Below are positions 11,501 to 22,827 of a stretch of 64,000 nucleotides of DNA, piece after piece; the first letter of the stretch is position 1, and every line of letters begins with the position of its first letter. This DNA is from Ophiosphaerella korrae. Taxonomy: Eukaryota > Ascomycota > Dothideomycetes > Pleosporales > Phaeosphaeriaceae. Made by a program: the position numbers and the translations under genes. The notes below the pieces were generated by a model. That model saw only the letters and a program-made list of their open reading frames with translations. It ran no database searches and was not told where the DNA came from. The stretch is taken from the NCBI GenBank assembly GCA_028456385.1, contig JALNQF010000027.1, positions 124,001-188,000 on the forward strand, in the 5' to 3' direction.

Positions 11501-13894
11501 CATCTGGCGACATACATGTCCTCGGAAATAGGCTGCTTTCCAACAAAACTGACGGGATATTTTACCCGCGCAATACGCAGCAGCAATTTCTCCAGAGGAA
11601 TGGCCTATTACCATTGATGGGATGATGTTCCAGCTCAGCAAGAGGTCGACCAATGCAACTTGCACCGCAACGCATGAAGACTGTGCAAAGATTGGATCCG
11701 TGGTATCAATGCTCTTACATTCCAGACGCTCTATGGATGATCAGAGGGGCTTAAGAAGATAGATAGCAAGAAAATACGTACCTTGTAGATTCCACACGCA
11801 TCCTAGACCTTTAAAGAACTCACTAGCTTGTACAATACTCGCCTTGAAGGTGGGGTATCTCATCAAGTCAAGCGCCATTCCAATCCAGTTTGCGCCCTGA
11901 CCAGTAAAGACAAATCGTAGGGACTTTGGAGCTGCAGATACTCGAGTTGCTGGGCGTGCCTGACGTAACGCTGTGGGGAGGCTCTCAAGTCTGTCATCCA
12001 CAAGGCAGAATGTCCGCCAATCGAAGATTGTTCTCCTTTCATTGAGAGTATACAGGAAGTCTGCCATGTATCTTTCGTTCCGGTGGCTCATATGGTCTTG
12101 TAGCAATGCCTCGGCATATTCACCAAGCCTTCTTATATTTCGGTCAACACCTTCCTCATCGTATGCTGACAGCGCCAGTATTCGCTTGGGGTTCGAAAGG
12201 GTATTTGAATTGGCACGGACTTCGTTCGTTACACGATTCGTGACTCCATTCGTGACTCCATTTGTGGCTCCATTCGTGACTCCATTCGTGACTTCATTCG
12301 TGACTCCGTTGACCAGGTCATTCTCCGGGCTGGAACTCATAGAAATGCTAAAGTATGGTGCTGGATTTAGACCCTTTCGAAGAATTGACTGAGAGTGCGC
12401 TCTGCACCGCAAATACCCTTTTAGATCTTCAAGAATTACGTGGGCATTAGTCCCTCCGAACCCAAAGCTGTTAACCGACGCCCTTCGCACGCCGATATCT
12501 GGCCAGGGCCGAGATTCGTCAAGGAATTTGATGTATTTTCCACATTTTATGGCGCGGTTGACATGGTGAAGGTTGGCTACGGGTGGTATAGAGCCAGACT
12601 CTGTCGCTAGTATGGCTGAGATAAGGCCCGCTATACCAGCACCACCTTCCAAGTGCCCAACAACAGATTTCACGGAGCTGACGTAGAGATCAACCTTTCT
12701 TGGACCCTCAAATGCAGCAGATATGGCGGATATCTCCAGTGGGTCGCCAACCTGGGTTGCTGTCCCATGCGCTTCGACGTAGCACGTCTCTGCCATGTCG
12801 AGGTTCTGTGAGGCATAGAGTTGGCTAATTAGTTGCTGCTGGGCCTCCTTACTGGGCAGAGTTATTCCAGCTGTTTTACCATCTTGGTTAGACCCAGTGG
12901 CCCGGACGACGGCACGTATAGGATTACGATCTCGCAAGGCGTCCTGTAACGGCTTGATGATGACGGTCCCGACTCCTTCTCCTCGTCCATATCCATTTGC
13001 ACGCTCGTCAAAGGTAAAACACTGCCCATCAGGTGACAAGACGCCAAGGTTACAAAGATTCTGTGTCGTACTTGGATGCTCAATCAGATTCACGCCGCTC
13101 ACAATAGCCTTCACACGGTAGTCAGTAAAGCGACAAAGGAGAATTATGACACATCCAAAAAAAAAAAAAAAAAAAAAAAGAAGAACCTGGGCCTACCAAC
13201 GAGCATTCTCCGTTTCGTATGCTACCACATGCTTGGTGAAAGGCAACGAGGCTGCTCGAGCAGGCCGTGTCTATCGTTTGGCTAGTACCTCGTAGATCGT
13301 AAAACCAGCTCACGCGATTCGCAAGGATGGCTGGGCTTGTGCCTGTGGCCTTATTCTGCGAGAAAGCAAAGGAGTCGGAGTTTGCCAACGACAATGAGTC
13401 ATTGTTAGAGCACCCGACATATACGGCTGTATTGGTCGTTGCAATATCTTTCAAGCAAAGACCCGCTTCTTGGGATCAGCTGACGTTGTTCAATCATCAT
13501 AAATGAGTTATTTATACATACCACTCTCTAGTGACTGGTAGACATTCTCTAACAACATCTTCTGCTGCGGGTCCATGGCGGCAATGTCTTTGTCAGACAA
13601 CTGAAAGAAGGCTGAATCGAATTTGTTGATATCTCCTTGGAGAAAATAGCCGCCTTTTGTATAGATGGTTCCCGCATGCATCTTGTCCGGGTGGAAGAAG
13701 AAGTCTGCATCAAGACGATTACCTGGGGTCTGACCGTACACGGAATGGCCCGCCACAACGTGCTTTGATAGATCAGAAGCGCTTAGGATCGCTCCTCCAT
13801 ATCTGCAGGCCATTCCAATGACGGCGAGCGGCTGTTGCGAAGATGTCTCAGCGGTTGATCCCGTCATGGCTTGGTGTGTTAACCCCGAACCCAA
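5556..13894 (-). CDS. highly-reducing-type iterative polyketide synthase (KS-AT-DH-MT-ER-KR-ACP) with inactive-looking DH and ER
   Basis: Predicted CDS is complement(5556..6383, 6440..6760, 6825..8676, 8732..8793, 8844..10526, 10589..11730, 11782..13108, 13197..13468, 13522..13894). Eight introns, all in frame, give 2619 aa. KS: Cys194 in DTACSSS, His329 in EAHGT, His367 in VGHLEGG. AT: Ser702 in GHSSGE. DH (about 1000-1300): the catalytic His position is Asn1037 and the Asp of the HPxxLD motif is Glu1228, so it is probably dead. C-methyltransferase: VGGGTG at about 1514-1519. ER (about 1905-2215): the Gly-rich NADPH loop is replaced by YGYNAIS. KR: GGLGGIG, Ser2385-2387 and Tyr2399 intact. 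ACP: phosphopantetheine Ser2574 in GVDSL. There is no releasing domain. Expected output is a methylated, mostly unreduced chain, fitting a later aromatic cyclisation. It shares its promoter with the SnoaL-like gene. The protein resembles the ochratoxin PKS type by context, not by measured identity. Confidence 0.93.
12231..12312 (-). repeat. 12-bp tandem repeat in the KS-AT linker of the PKS
   Basis: On the + strand the unit is close to TGACTCCATTCG, repeated seven or so times with single-base changes. It is in frame and encodes a run of Thr-Asn-Gly-Val-like tetrapeptides in the linker after the KS domain. Because each unit is 12 bp, copy-number change would not break the reading frame. It is a probable length polymorphism between strains. 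Confidence 0.8.
13157..13179. repeat. 23-bp poly(A) run inside PKS intron 2
   Basis: A homopolymer of 23 A on the + strand (poly-U in the pre-mRNA) lies inside the 88-nt intron 13109-13196, between the donor and the CTGAC branch site. It is outside the coding exons, so slippage would change intron length only. It explains why an unspliced reading shows a false poly-Phe stretch. Confidence 0.85.
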
Positions 13895-14043
13895 GAGACA
13901 GCTTCACAAGAAGTTGGCAGGTCGATGTGTAGGAATAGCGAATGGTTTGCTATACACAATAGAAATAAATAAAAATTAATTAGGCTTTTATGTGTTCCGC
14001 GCATTTGATTCACTATTAGTTGGTTGATCCATTTTTGTGAACA

Positions 14044-14076
14044 TTTTTACACGTCATAGGACGCGCTTACACGTAA
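14044..14076. promoter_or_regulatory. two TTACACGT elements in the PKS/SnoaL divergent promoter
   Basis: TTACACGTCAT at 14047-14057 and TTACACGTAA at 14067-14076 sit between the PKS start (13894) and the SnoaL-like start (14280). The first is identical to elements in the NRPS/hydrolase and P450-2 promoters. The position suits co-activation of both genes by one factor. Confidence 0.6.
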
Positions 14077-14279
14077 ACCCTGAACATCTGTCTACAAAAA
14101 AAAATTACAAGAGCTAATTCCAAGATCTTTTTTTCGCACCGAAGAACCCAACATAAAATCCATTGATAAGATATGACTTAACTGTCGGACTATGACACAA
14201 CGCGCAAACACATGCGAAACCACACAAACATACGTACACATATATATTAAATCTTGGCGTTTCCCTTTCTGAGCACAAA

Positions 14280-14636
14280 ATGCTTCAGAATGATCTCAAA
14301 GTTAGGGCTAAGGAATTCCTCCACACAATATGCAACCTGCGTGATGCTTCGCTCATTTCTGAGTACCTGCATCCCGACATCGAATTCCGACACGATGACA
14401 TTCCCCCCATGGGCAAGGAAGATTTCCTGCAATTCTGGACCCAATTGCTTCAGAAGAGCCCTGATCTACACGTCGATATCAAGGCCTGCATTTCGGAGGG
14501 TTCGGTGGTATGGGTGTACTCAGAGGTTGAAGGGAGGCTTGGAAAAGGCAAGATGGACGATATCCACATGCTCCAATTCAACGCGCTAGGTCATATAATT
14601 CGAAGTAAAGGTATTCAACGGGAGATACAAGGTTGA
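14280..14636 (+). CDS. SnoaL-like (NTF2-fold) small polyketide cyclase, OtaY-type by context
   Basis: Single-exon ORF of 118 aa, the usual size for a one-domain SnoaL/NTF2-like protein. It opens with an alpha-helical segment (KVRAKEFLHTICN), then the family-typical YLHPDIEFRHDD stretch, a GKEDFLQFW helix, and a C-terminal set of alternating beta strands ending in HMLQFNALGHIIRSKGI. No signal peptide or membrane segment is present, so it should be cytosolic. In fungal aromatic polyketide pathways such proteins close rings by aldol chemistry; in ochratoxin clusters one lies between the PKS and NRPS genes. Here it lies in that same place, divergent from the PKS and convergent with the NRPS. Because the PKS cannot dehydrate or enoyl-reduce as read, a cyclase acting on its poly-keto chain is a sensible partner. 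The fold assignment is by pattern only. Confidence 0.75.
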   Translation: MLQNDLKVRAKEFLHTICNLRDASLISEYLHPDIEFRHDDIPPMGKEDFLQFWTQLLQKSPDLHVDIKACISEGSVVWVYSEVEGRLGKGKMDDIHMLQFNALGHIIRSKGIQREIQG

Positions 14637-14853
14637 TCACACTACTGTATATGGTTATGAATACAACTATATTTATCATGCCCACAAACCGAATTCCGGA
14701 CGGAAACGAAACGGCTATGCTATCCTATGAGCTTGATTGAATGCCGATGTTTATGAACATCTATAACCGGTAGTAAAGATATTGACGACGCATGAACCAA
14801 ATCAAAGTCAGCAATATACACTGCACCCAAGATAACAGTACGGCCCGGACATC

Positions 14854-17800
14854 TCACCGGCTACCATCTCTGATATTAGAAAGCTCCTGCAGTGTACAAG
14901 AAAAGACGTCTATAGCATCGAAAGAGAACCCCCTCTTCTTTGCCGCCGAAACGAGAGCCATAGCTCCGACAGAGTCTCCGCCCACCATGGTAAACTTTTT
15001 TTTCATTGAGAAGGAAACCGGCCTTTCCTTGTCATGTATGCCAATCACAGAGGTCACCAAGCTATGAATCTCTTTCTCCGCTGCCGTTAAATTATCCTCA
15101 GCTCCGAAATTTGAACTGTGCTCATTGTTCTCGTGCACAGAATCAACAATTTCCTCGTTGCGAAAACGCATGATAAGATCTACAGGAATTTTACTGATGA
15201 CCTCACGAATCAGCTTCCGGTCGATCTTTCCTGACACTGTGATTGGTAGTTCTTCCATGGGAATCCAGAGTGTTGGTATCATATAAGTGGGGATGTATTC
15301 GGTGAGAAAACTTTTGATTCGCAGGAATAAAAGCGCGTGCTCTGGACTCGGGTCAAGAACTCTGCATCTGGCGTCGGATATGACAAGCTCGGCCTGGGTA
15401 GTCGATTGAGCGTTCGACGGGTCACTGATCAGTGGAAACGATAGAGCGACAGCTAAAGCCGGAGTACGCCACCCTTGGATATTTACCACTTCGGCTACAA
15501 TTCGATGAAGCTGCGAGCCCTGAGACTTCATGACATGATGCACATGATGCTCAATCTCTTCCAACTCCAATCTTTGTCCTCTTATCTTCGCCTGGGTATC
15601 CTTTCGTGAGATGTAGAGTAGCGAGCCGTCAAGTTTAGGCGAATAACGCACGAGATCTCCGGTCTTGTAAAACCTCTGATTCAAGAAATCCTTTGCTAGG
15701 AAAGAGAATTCTCCGTACCAGGGTGGCGGTTTGATGAAAGATGCATTGGTCCTCTCGGGGTCAGCGAGATAGCCCGTGGCAACAATGGGTCCTCCAATGA
15801 TCAATTCACCGACAGCTCCAACGGGGAGTAGACGTGCGTGCTCCTCCGGATCTACTATCCAACAGGTTGCGCCAGTAGGTAAGCCAATGTCCCTCGGGTC
15901 TGACTCAACCGTAAGTGACTGCTGCACTGTGGCGTTGACAGAGCATTCTGCTGGGCCGTAGCCTTGCATCAGGGTCACACAGGGCGCCCACTTCTCAATT
16001 TCAAATCTCCCTGCTTTTTCTCCACCAATGGAGACCCGTTCTAGAGTCGGAAAGTCAGTTGGATTCAAATGGCGTGCCACAGAAGGGGTAAATATGGCCC
16101 AGTTTGCTCTCATATTCGTTGCTACAGCGGATAGAGAGTTCGCCCTCTCATCGTCTGAGGGCATGCAAATACAACCTCCCATCATCAAAGTTGTCAAGAT
16201 CTCCACTATGCAAGCATCAAAGGCGAAGGACGAAAATTGAAGAACACGGGACTCTTCGTTGATACACCATAACTTAGCGTGAGCGATCGCACTAGCACAA
16301 TACGCCGCGTTGCTTATCATTACACCCTTTGGTTGCCCAGTTGAGCCTGAGGTAAAGGCGATGTAGAGGATACCGGTGGGATCGGCGTCGGGAAGCTCGA
16401 TATCAAGTGAACCATCGTCCCTGCACTCATGGTCTACAAAAATGAGCTCTCTTCCAAGTGTAACTGCCTTGTCTTTGCATTCCATAGAGGTGAGAACGAA
16501 TTTTGCCTCGGTCTGGTTCACGATATTCTCCATTCGACGCTGCGGATGAGCGGTATCCAACAGGACAAATGTAGAACCTACTTTAACGACAGCAAGGATG
16601 GTGACTACTGACCACCTCGACTTTTCGAATAGAAGTGGAAGAATATCTCCTGGTCTGACTCCGTGAGAGTGGAGCATCCTCGCAAGCTTTGAGGCCTTTG
16701 CGTCGAGCTCTGCGTAGCTCATAGATCCATCACACGCACAGATAGCTTCAGAGTTTGGCCTCTCCAAAGCGCGCTTTGCAATGATAGTGGAAACACTATC
16801 TTTCGCTCTTTTTGGCTCGCTTAGCCATGTCTTGATCAAGCTGTGGTCTGCTGCACTAATACAGTCCAACTGTTGCAGTGTAATGGGTCCTGGAGTGAAC
16901 ATCTGCTGGAGGGCATGCTCAAACTGAAAAAGGAGTAGCTTAACTTCAGCTTCATGGATCATAACTTTGTCATAGTGTGCCTTGATATTGACCTGACCGC
17001 CCCCTGTAGGTTGGCAGGAAAGGATCAGGCCGTAGGTGTAGAAATCTTCTTGTTCTGTGTTGTCTGTTAGGGGCTGTAAGCCACATTCTAGCTCTGCATT
17101 CTGCACAACAAGAAGCGTCTGAAATTGGCAAGCCACCTTACAGGCTTCGGATAGCCGTAGGATATTTTGTAAACCTCTCTGCTCACGGGATAACATGGCT
17201 GCCGCCTCGCTGTGCACTGTCTCCAAGGTTTCCTGGATCGTTGATGTAGGGTCAAACATTACGCGAAAGGGAACGGTTGTGATCGTTGCTCCAACAAGAC
17301 TCTCTATATCTTGAATCAATGCACTGCGGCCATTCGATATCAACCCGAACAAGATGTTGCGACACCCAGTCAAGCGATACATGACCAGCGCCCAAGCCAA
17401 CTTCAATTTCATTGCGATCGTTGATCGGCTTGTTGGATCCCGGGGCAACTCCATGACATAAGACACCATCCGGTCGGCATTTGGAAGATAATCGGCATTT
17501 GGTCGGTTGGGGAAAACAGGGTATTCCGCCTTCCCAATATAATCTCTCCACCAATCGTCAACCTCATGGACCGACTGCGACAAGCAGTAAGCCACAAAGT
17601 GTTTGTAATTCTGTCGAGGGAGTGCAGGATTTTGGTAAGCTTTTTTAAATTTCTCCATCAACAAAAAGGCCGACCACCGGTCAAAAAGCGAATGATGAAT
17701 AGCAAAATGGATGCGCTTTTCCGACCTAACGGTATCCGTGGTTGTCATAAAGCGTGTAAGTCGAGTTCCGAGCCACATCTGCGCAGTAGACGGCGTCTCA

Positions 17801-20751
17801 TCATTACGCGGATCAGCATCGGTTGCCCAAAGAATGTTTTCTTTCACCACCACCTGATACGTTCCAACTCCTTGCACATGCACCAGTCGTGTGCGCAGCA
17901 CTGGCAGCGAATCCAACACCATGTTCCATGCTTCCTTACACCTTACGATGTCCATGCCAGCAGGCAAAGTATAAACCATTTCATTCACGTAAGAGCCGGG
18001 CCTCCGAATCGATAGAGCCATGAGCGCTTCTTGAAAGGGAGTGCAGGGATACATATCTTCCACGTCCTCAATATCGACTCCACACTGTGCCGCCGCTTCG
18101 AGTATATCTTTTCTGCCTATGCCATGGGTCAGATCGCGGATCGGAAGATGATTAAGCTCAGACGGTGCGTTTCCTGTCGGCTCTTCCAGCGGCATTGCGA
18201 GATCCGACAGCTTTGTAGCCTTCATGACATCTTGTACCGTGATACGTACACCAATGTCGCGGGCACGCTTGGCTAGCTCAATTGCCTTAGCCGAGTCCCC
18301 TCCCAACTGGAAAAAGTTGCTCTCTGGTCCGATGCTAGTCAGCGGGAAATGCAGCAGTTCGGAGCAAATCTTGGCTATTAAAGCATCGGTTGCTCGTAAG
18401 CGTATACCATCTTCAGACCCGGAGTTAATTCCCAGGCCGAGTAACTGTTGGCGAGGAAGCGCTCCCGCAAGATCTCGCAGCTTTCGTCGGTCGGCCTTTT
18501 GGGTTCGTGTAAGAGGTATACACCTGAGATGGAGGAAGGCAGTAGGTACCATATGCGAAGGAAGAAATCTTCTCAGGATCGGTACAGCCAACGCTATAGC
18601 ATTCCCGAATCTTTCATCTGACTTCATCAGCCATGAATTTTCTGCGTCCATGTTTCCAGTCAGGTTTGTGACCACAAACGCCACGAGCATAGGTGACTCT
18701 CGAACACCGCTTGGCTGAACGACCTCGACAGCAACTTGCACGGCTGTATCAAAAGATTTCTTCACGTGATGCTCTACATGCCGTACATCAACTCTTTGGC
18801 CACGCAGCTTGGCATGCGTTTGCTTTCGACCTATGAACGATACCGAGCCATCTTGTTTAAAACGGACCAGATCATTTGTCTTGTACCAGTGGCCAGTATA
18901 TTCAGGGTAGACTTTTGCTTGCCAGCCCGGAGACTGAATAAATTGCGCTGCCGTACGTTCTTCGTCACGGAAATAGCCTGCAGAGAGAAACGGCCCTCCG
19001 ACTACGAGCTCGCCTATCGTTCCGAAAGGCACAGGGCGATCTGAATCTTCAGGATCGCAAATGAAAACGTATGGTAATGTTGGTTTTCCAAGCTTGGTCA
19101 CATCACTGCCCGGATGTAGGCCTTGATTAAGAAGGCACCAACTCCCGGTCTCTGTTGCGCCGTAAGAAGCGTTGAGTTGACAGGACCGTGACCATTTTTC
19201 TAGCATTTCTTCCGATAAGCTCTCGCCACCAACCGTCACGGCTGTGAGGTCTGGAAGCTCGAGTGGGGATAAGCCCGTCAAAGAGGTTGTAGTAAGCCAT
19301 ATGAACGATGCTTTGAGACTCCTCAAGGTCATTGGCAAGTCGTTGAGCCGCTGTGATTCCGAAGGTATGCATAAGCATCCCCCGTTAACAAACGTACCAA
19401 AAATGTCGCAAAGGCTAACCACAAATGTAAAGGAGGTAAACTGGAATGTACGAGTGATGGGTCCAAATCCGTTCGCCTCTGCATAAGCGAAGATACCTAT
19501 GGATAGTGCAGCATGATCGAGCATTACGCCTTTAGGCATTCCAGTACTTCCCGATGTCCACATAAGGAAAGCGTAATTCTGTGGATGTCTATTTACATCC
19601 GTGCCAATAAGATCACAGGCATCAGTGGTGTTGAGTAATGTTTCAAACTTTACTTGATCGATAACCAAGACTTTAGGGGCCGATAGACGGTTGGCCTGCG
19701 TTGACGAAGTGATAATCATAGTGGCAGCACAAGACTGAATGGCTGAGTTGACATATTCCATGGGGTAAGAAGGGTCGATGGGGGAGCAGACTGCCCCAGC
19801 TCTCAAGATTCCGAGCATAGTGACAATGGCCCATTTGGATTTTTCCACCCAGAAAATGACAATGTCACCAGCTAGCACGCCGTATTCTTGTAGGTGTAGG
19901 CTGAAGGCCGTTGCGTACATGTCCAAATCGTGGTACTGCATAAGTCCATCCCACGAATGTATACAGACGTGTGTACTTCGTCGATGTGCTTGCTCCTTCA
20001 CTATATCGTCCAGAAGCTTTGGGACAGAATGTTTTCGACCTCCCGAGCTGAGGTTTTTGAATGCTATCCAATCATACTGGGTGGTCGTGTCGATATCCCC
20101 TACCTTCTGTGATTTGTCGCCTTTCACAGCCTGAAGGACCTGCTTCAGCGAAGTAGCTATACGTGTTGCATTCGGTTTGTCTAGCAGGCTTGTTCGGTAG
20201 AGAAGCGATAATCGTTGCGTATCTCGTACAACCAGAATCAGATCCAATGCCTTGGAAATTAGCAAACATACGATGAGAAATCATGAGGCACTCACGGGCA
20301 GAAGACCGAAAGGTGACGATTTAATCGCACAAGAAGCGTACGTTTGATCAAGTGTATAATAGCATATACCTGTGTTTGTTGCTACCTCCGATTCTAACCC
20401 TTTCTCAGCTTCGTCAAAATACAGTTCGTGTAGGCAAGTATTTGTCTCCAAAGCCAAGGTCACGGTTCGGATCTCTCCATCCCCAAAGCGGAACGTAGGC
20501 TGACGATCATGTGGAGAACTTCCTACCATACCCACGTAGAAAGTAACAGAATCGGTGCCGATGAATTTACGATTCAAGATGGCCCAGGATATCTGTAGAT
20601 CTCGGACCCAAATACTATCGTACAGAAAGTCGGAATATCTCGTGCCGTTGCTAAGTTCAAAAGAGATTGTTTGATAGTCTTCTGAGCTTTTAGAATCTGT
20701 TTCACATTCCTTCAACGTCGGAAAGATACATGGGACACTATTCTCAGTCAT
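14854..20751 (-). CDS. bimodular nonribosomal peptide synthetase (half C-A1-T1-C-A2-T2), ochratoxin-type amide synthetase candidate
   Basis: Predicted CDS is complement(14854..20250, 20296..20751), 1950 aa, with one 45-nt intron (phase 0). The first 220 residues resemble only the C-terminal half of a condensation domain, with no HHxxxDG. A1 (about 235-740) has TSGSTGMPKG and core Lys737, but the A4 motif reads FTFVVS. Val429 replaces the Asp that normally pairs with the substrate amino group, so A1 probably loads a carboxylic acid that is not an alpha-amino acid. T1: Ser805 in LGGDS. C: HHSLFDRW at 1004-1011. A2: TSGSTGQPKG, the conserved Asp1497 in FAFDAC, core Lys1827, fitting an alpha-amino acid. 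T2: Ser1912 in VGGDS. There is no TE, reductase or terminal C domain, so release must be spontaneous or in trans. The layout fits coupling of an aryl acid to one amino acid, as in ochratoxin. Confidence 0.92.
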
Positions 20752-21441
20752 CGTGGTGATGTACGTGGCTGCGAGAAATTAGATCGGTTACGTGGTCAAG
20801 TTTTCCAACTTGACACATAAGACAGACAAAAAGCAGTACTTGTGGACCTATTAGATGTTTCGTAAGCTAAGAGAACCGAGAAATGGAAAGAAGGAGGGGC
20901 TGCAAGAGCAGAGAGTTGGTAGAAAAAGTTTTTAATCCAATTGCTAATCGCATACCGTATCATATAGTTGCCATAACCTGAACACTTTGCCCGAAAATCC
21001 AAAACCATGAGCTTTATTCCCGTAGGTCTTCTCTTGCCGAGGCGACGAAGGATTTCTTTTTCCAGAAAAACTTCCGTACTCCGCGCTTGCTGAGTTTAGA
21101 TTTCTGAGTTCATGAACACAACATCGGCCCTACTTTTACACGTCATAGTCAGGATAACTATTGCACACGTCATTACACTGAAACAGTCTTTACACGTCAT
21201 AATGTACAACGTACTTTCCGCGGCCTTCTAGGTTGTAAGCTCGGTCGGCTTCGCATCTGCTTCACATTTTCCGACATACGCTCGAAGAAAAAGTCATCGG
21301 AAGAGCGGCATTGAGCAACATCGTTCCTATCCTGCCTAGCTCCCATTGAGCCAGAATATTTTGTATACCAAATTCGATCATTTCCCTCTCCATGTGGTGA
21401 ATCCAGCCAGCTACAGTGCTCAAAGTGAAGTTGATTAGGGG
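20752..21441. promoter_or_regulatory. NRPS/hydrolase divergent promoter with three ACACGTCAT elements
   Basis: This 690-bp divergent promoter holds TTACACGTCAT at 21136-21146 and 21190-21200 and GCACACGTCAT at 21163-21173, all in one orientation and spaced 27 bp apart (two starts 54 bp apart). The regular spacing, close to whole helical turns, suggests cooperative binding. No ORF of interest is present. Confidence 0.65.
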
Positions 21442-22238
21442 ATGAGGGTCTTGTGTTTACATGGAGGCGGCTCTAACGCCGCCATATTCGAGTCACAAAC
21501 AGGTACGCACCATCAGGGATCCCACTTCTGTATAACTATAGAGGCGAGAAAATTCTGACAACACTTTCCAAAGAACTGTTCAGGGAGCTTGTCGACCAGA
21601 ACTTCCTCTTTTTTTTTGTGAATGGCCCCGTTCCTTGTGCTGCGGCATCAAATTTGGACCGATTTTATCGAGGGCCGTTTTACCGCTACTGGGAAGATAC
21701 CACCCCGCAAGGTATTTCTAGAGCACATAGCTGGCTGTCCAAGCTGCTGGAGAGTTCGCCTCCGTTCGATGCAATACTGGCCTTCTCTCAAGGTTGCGCA
21801 CTTATCACTAGTTTTCTCATGATGAATTCGGCACATAAACGCATCATACCTCCGCTTCCTATATTGGTTTTCATCTGTGGGGTGATGCCGATGAGCATTA
21901 TCCGTTCGACCAGCTCTTTGATTCATGGAGAAAGTAATTTCGTCCCGATAGATATCAAAGAATCACACCAGGATACGCCAGCCCCGGAAATACCAAGTCA
22001 AAATGGAACGCTGGATATTGGCGCTGTTCCTAGCTTATCACTGTATGAAGAAGCTTTTAAGATTAGAAGCGTGCACGTGTATGGCGTTGAGGACCCGTAC
22101 GTAGCCTGGAGTAGGGAACTAGTTCGCGGATTCGATGCATCGCTGCGAAGTGAGTTTCAGCATAGCCAAGGGCATTGTATTCCTAGAGATGAATCCGCGA
22201 GTCAGAAAATTGCTGATATGCTTCTAAGCTGTATGTAG
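21442..22238 (+). CDS. FSH1-family serine hydrolase, possible trans-acting thioesterase
   Basis: Predicted CDS is join(21442..21502, 21574..22238), 241 aa, with one 71-nt intron (phase 1). The start is chosen because it gives the family's opening MRVLCLHGGGSNAAIF. The catalytic triad is visible: Ser92 in AFSQG, Asp194 in VYGVEDPY and His221 in QGHCIPR. FSH1-like hydrolases in fungal clusters (LovG is the known example) release products from carrier domains or cleave esters. Both megasynthases here lack a releasing domain, so product offloading from the PKS ACP or from the NRPS T2 is a reasonable inference. An editing or detoxifying esterase/amidase role is the main alternative. It shares a promoter with the NRPS and lacks a secretion signal. 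Confidence 0.82.
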
Positions 22239-22827
22239 ACAAATGCAACTTCGGTACACCTCAACCTTCCAGAGTTATCTACTTCGCGCACCCGAGAAAG
22301 GTATCTGCTCAGATTCATGAGATATTATATTATAACATGACACAAGTGAATCCAGAGCTCTCAAGTCATCGAATAGACTAACCATGCCTACAGAGCTATA
22401 ATGCCGTTTTATGATGGTAAAGTGGCTCTAGTATACATGCAACCACCTAACTTAGTCCACCTTTACTCAGGCACTGCAGGTAATAAGCTTCCTCTAGAAG
22501 TAATTCATGTGCGGCGAGAGCTCCCTACCCGCTTTCCTAAGGTTTAGACCTCCAGTGGAAGGCGAGTATTATGGGATCACAGAAAAAGTATATAGATAGA
22601 CATAAATGGATTGAGCAGAATTTATCACTTATGATGAAATATAGATATCCACATCAAGCAGCTTGGTTCCGGCTTCCAGATACACACATGCATGTTAATC
22701 TCTCTCTCCTATCGTCTAATCACGATGGAAGCCTCTTTACTAGATGTCTTTACAGTTTGAAATTGCTATGCAACAGCCCGAAACTCATGGAAATGTAAGC
22801 TTGTCACTTTCCCTTCAGAAACCAGCC
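22239..22827. other. convergent spacer between hydrolase and P450-2
   Basis: About 590 bp between the 3' ends of two convergent genes. Only short unsupported frames occur. I see no repeats and no cluster promoter element. Confidence 0.5.

Noticed and set aside
13122..13196. Poly-Phe segment at the end of a PKS exon
   Set aside because: It is intron 2 read through. A donor at 13196 and a branch site plus acceptor ending at 13109 restore the KS sequence GECSL-AIVSGVNL.
20251..20295. Start of the NRPS at an internal Met near 20265
   Set aside because: That Met lies inside the 45-nt intron. The upstream exon 20296-20751 joins in frame and completes the half C domain.
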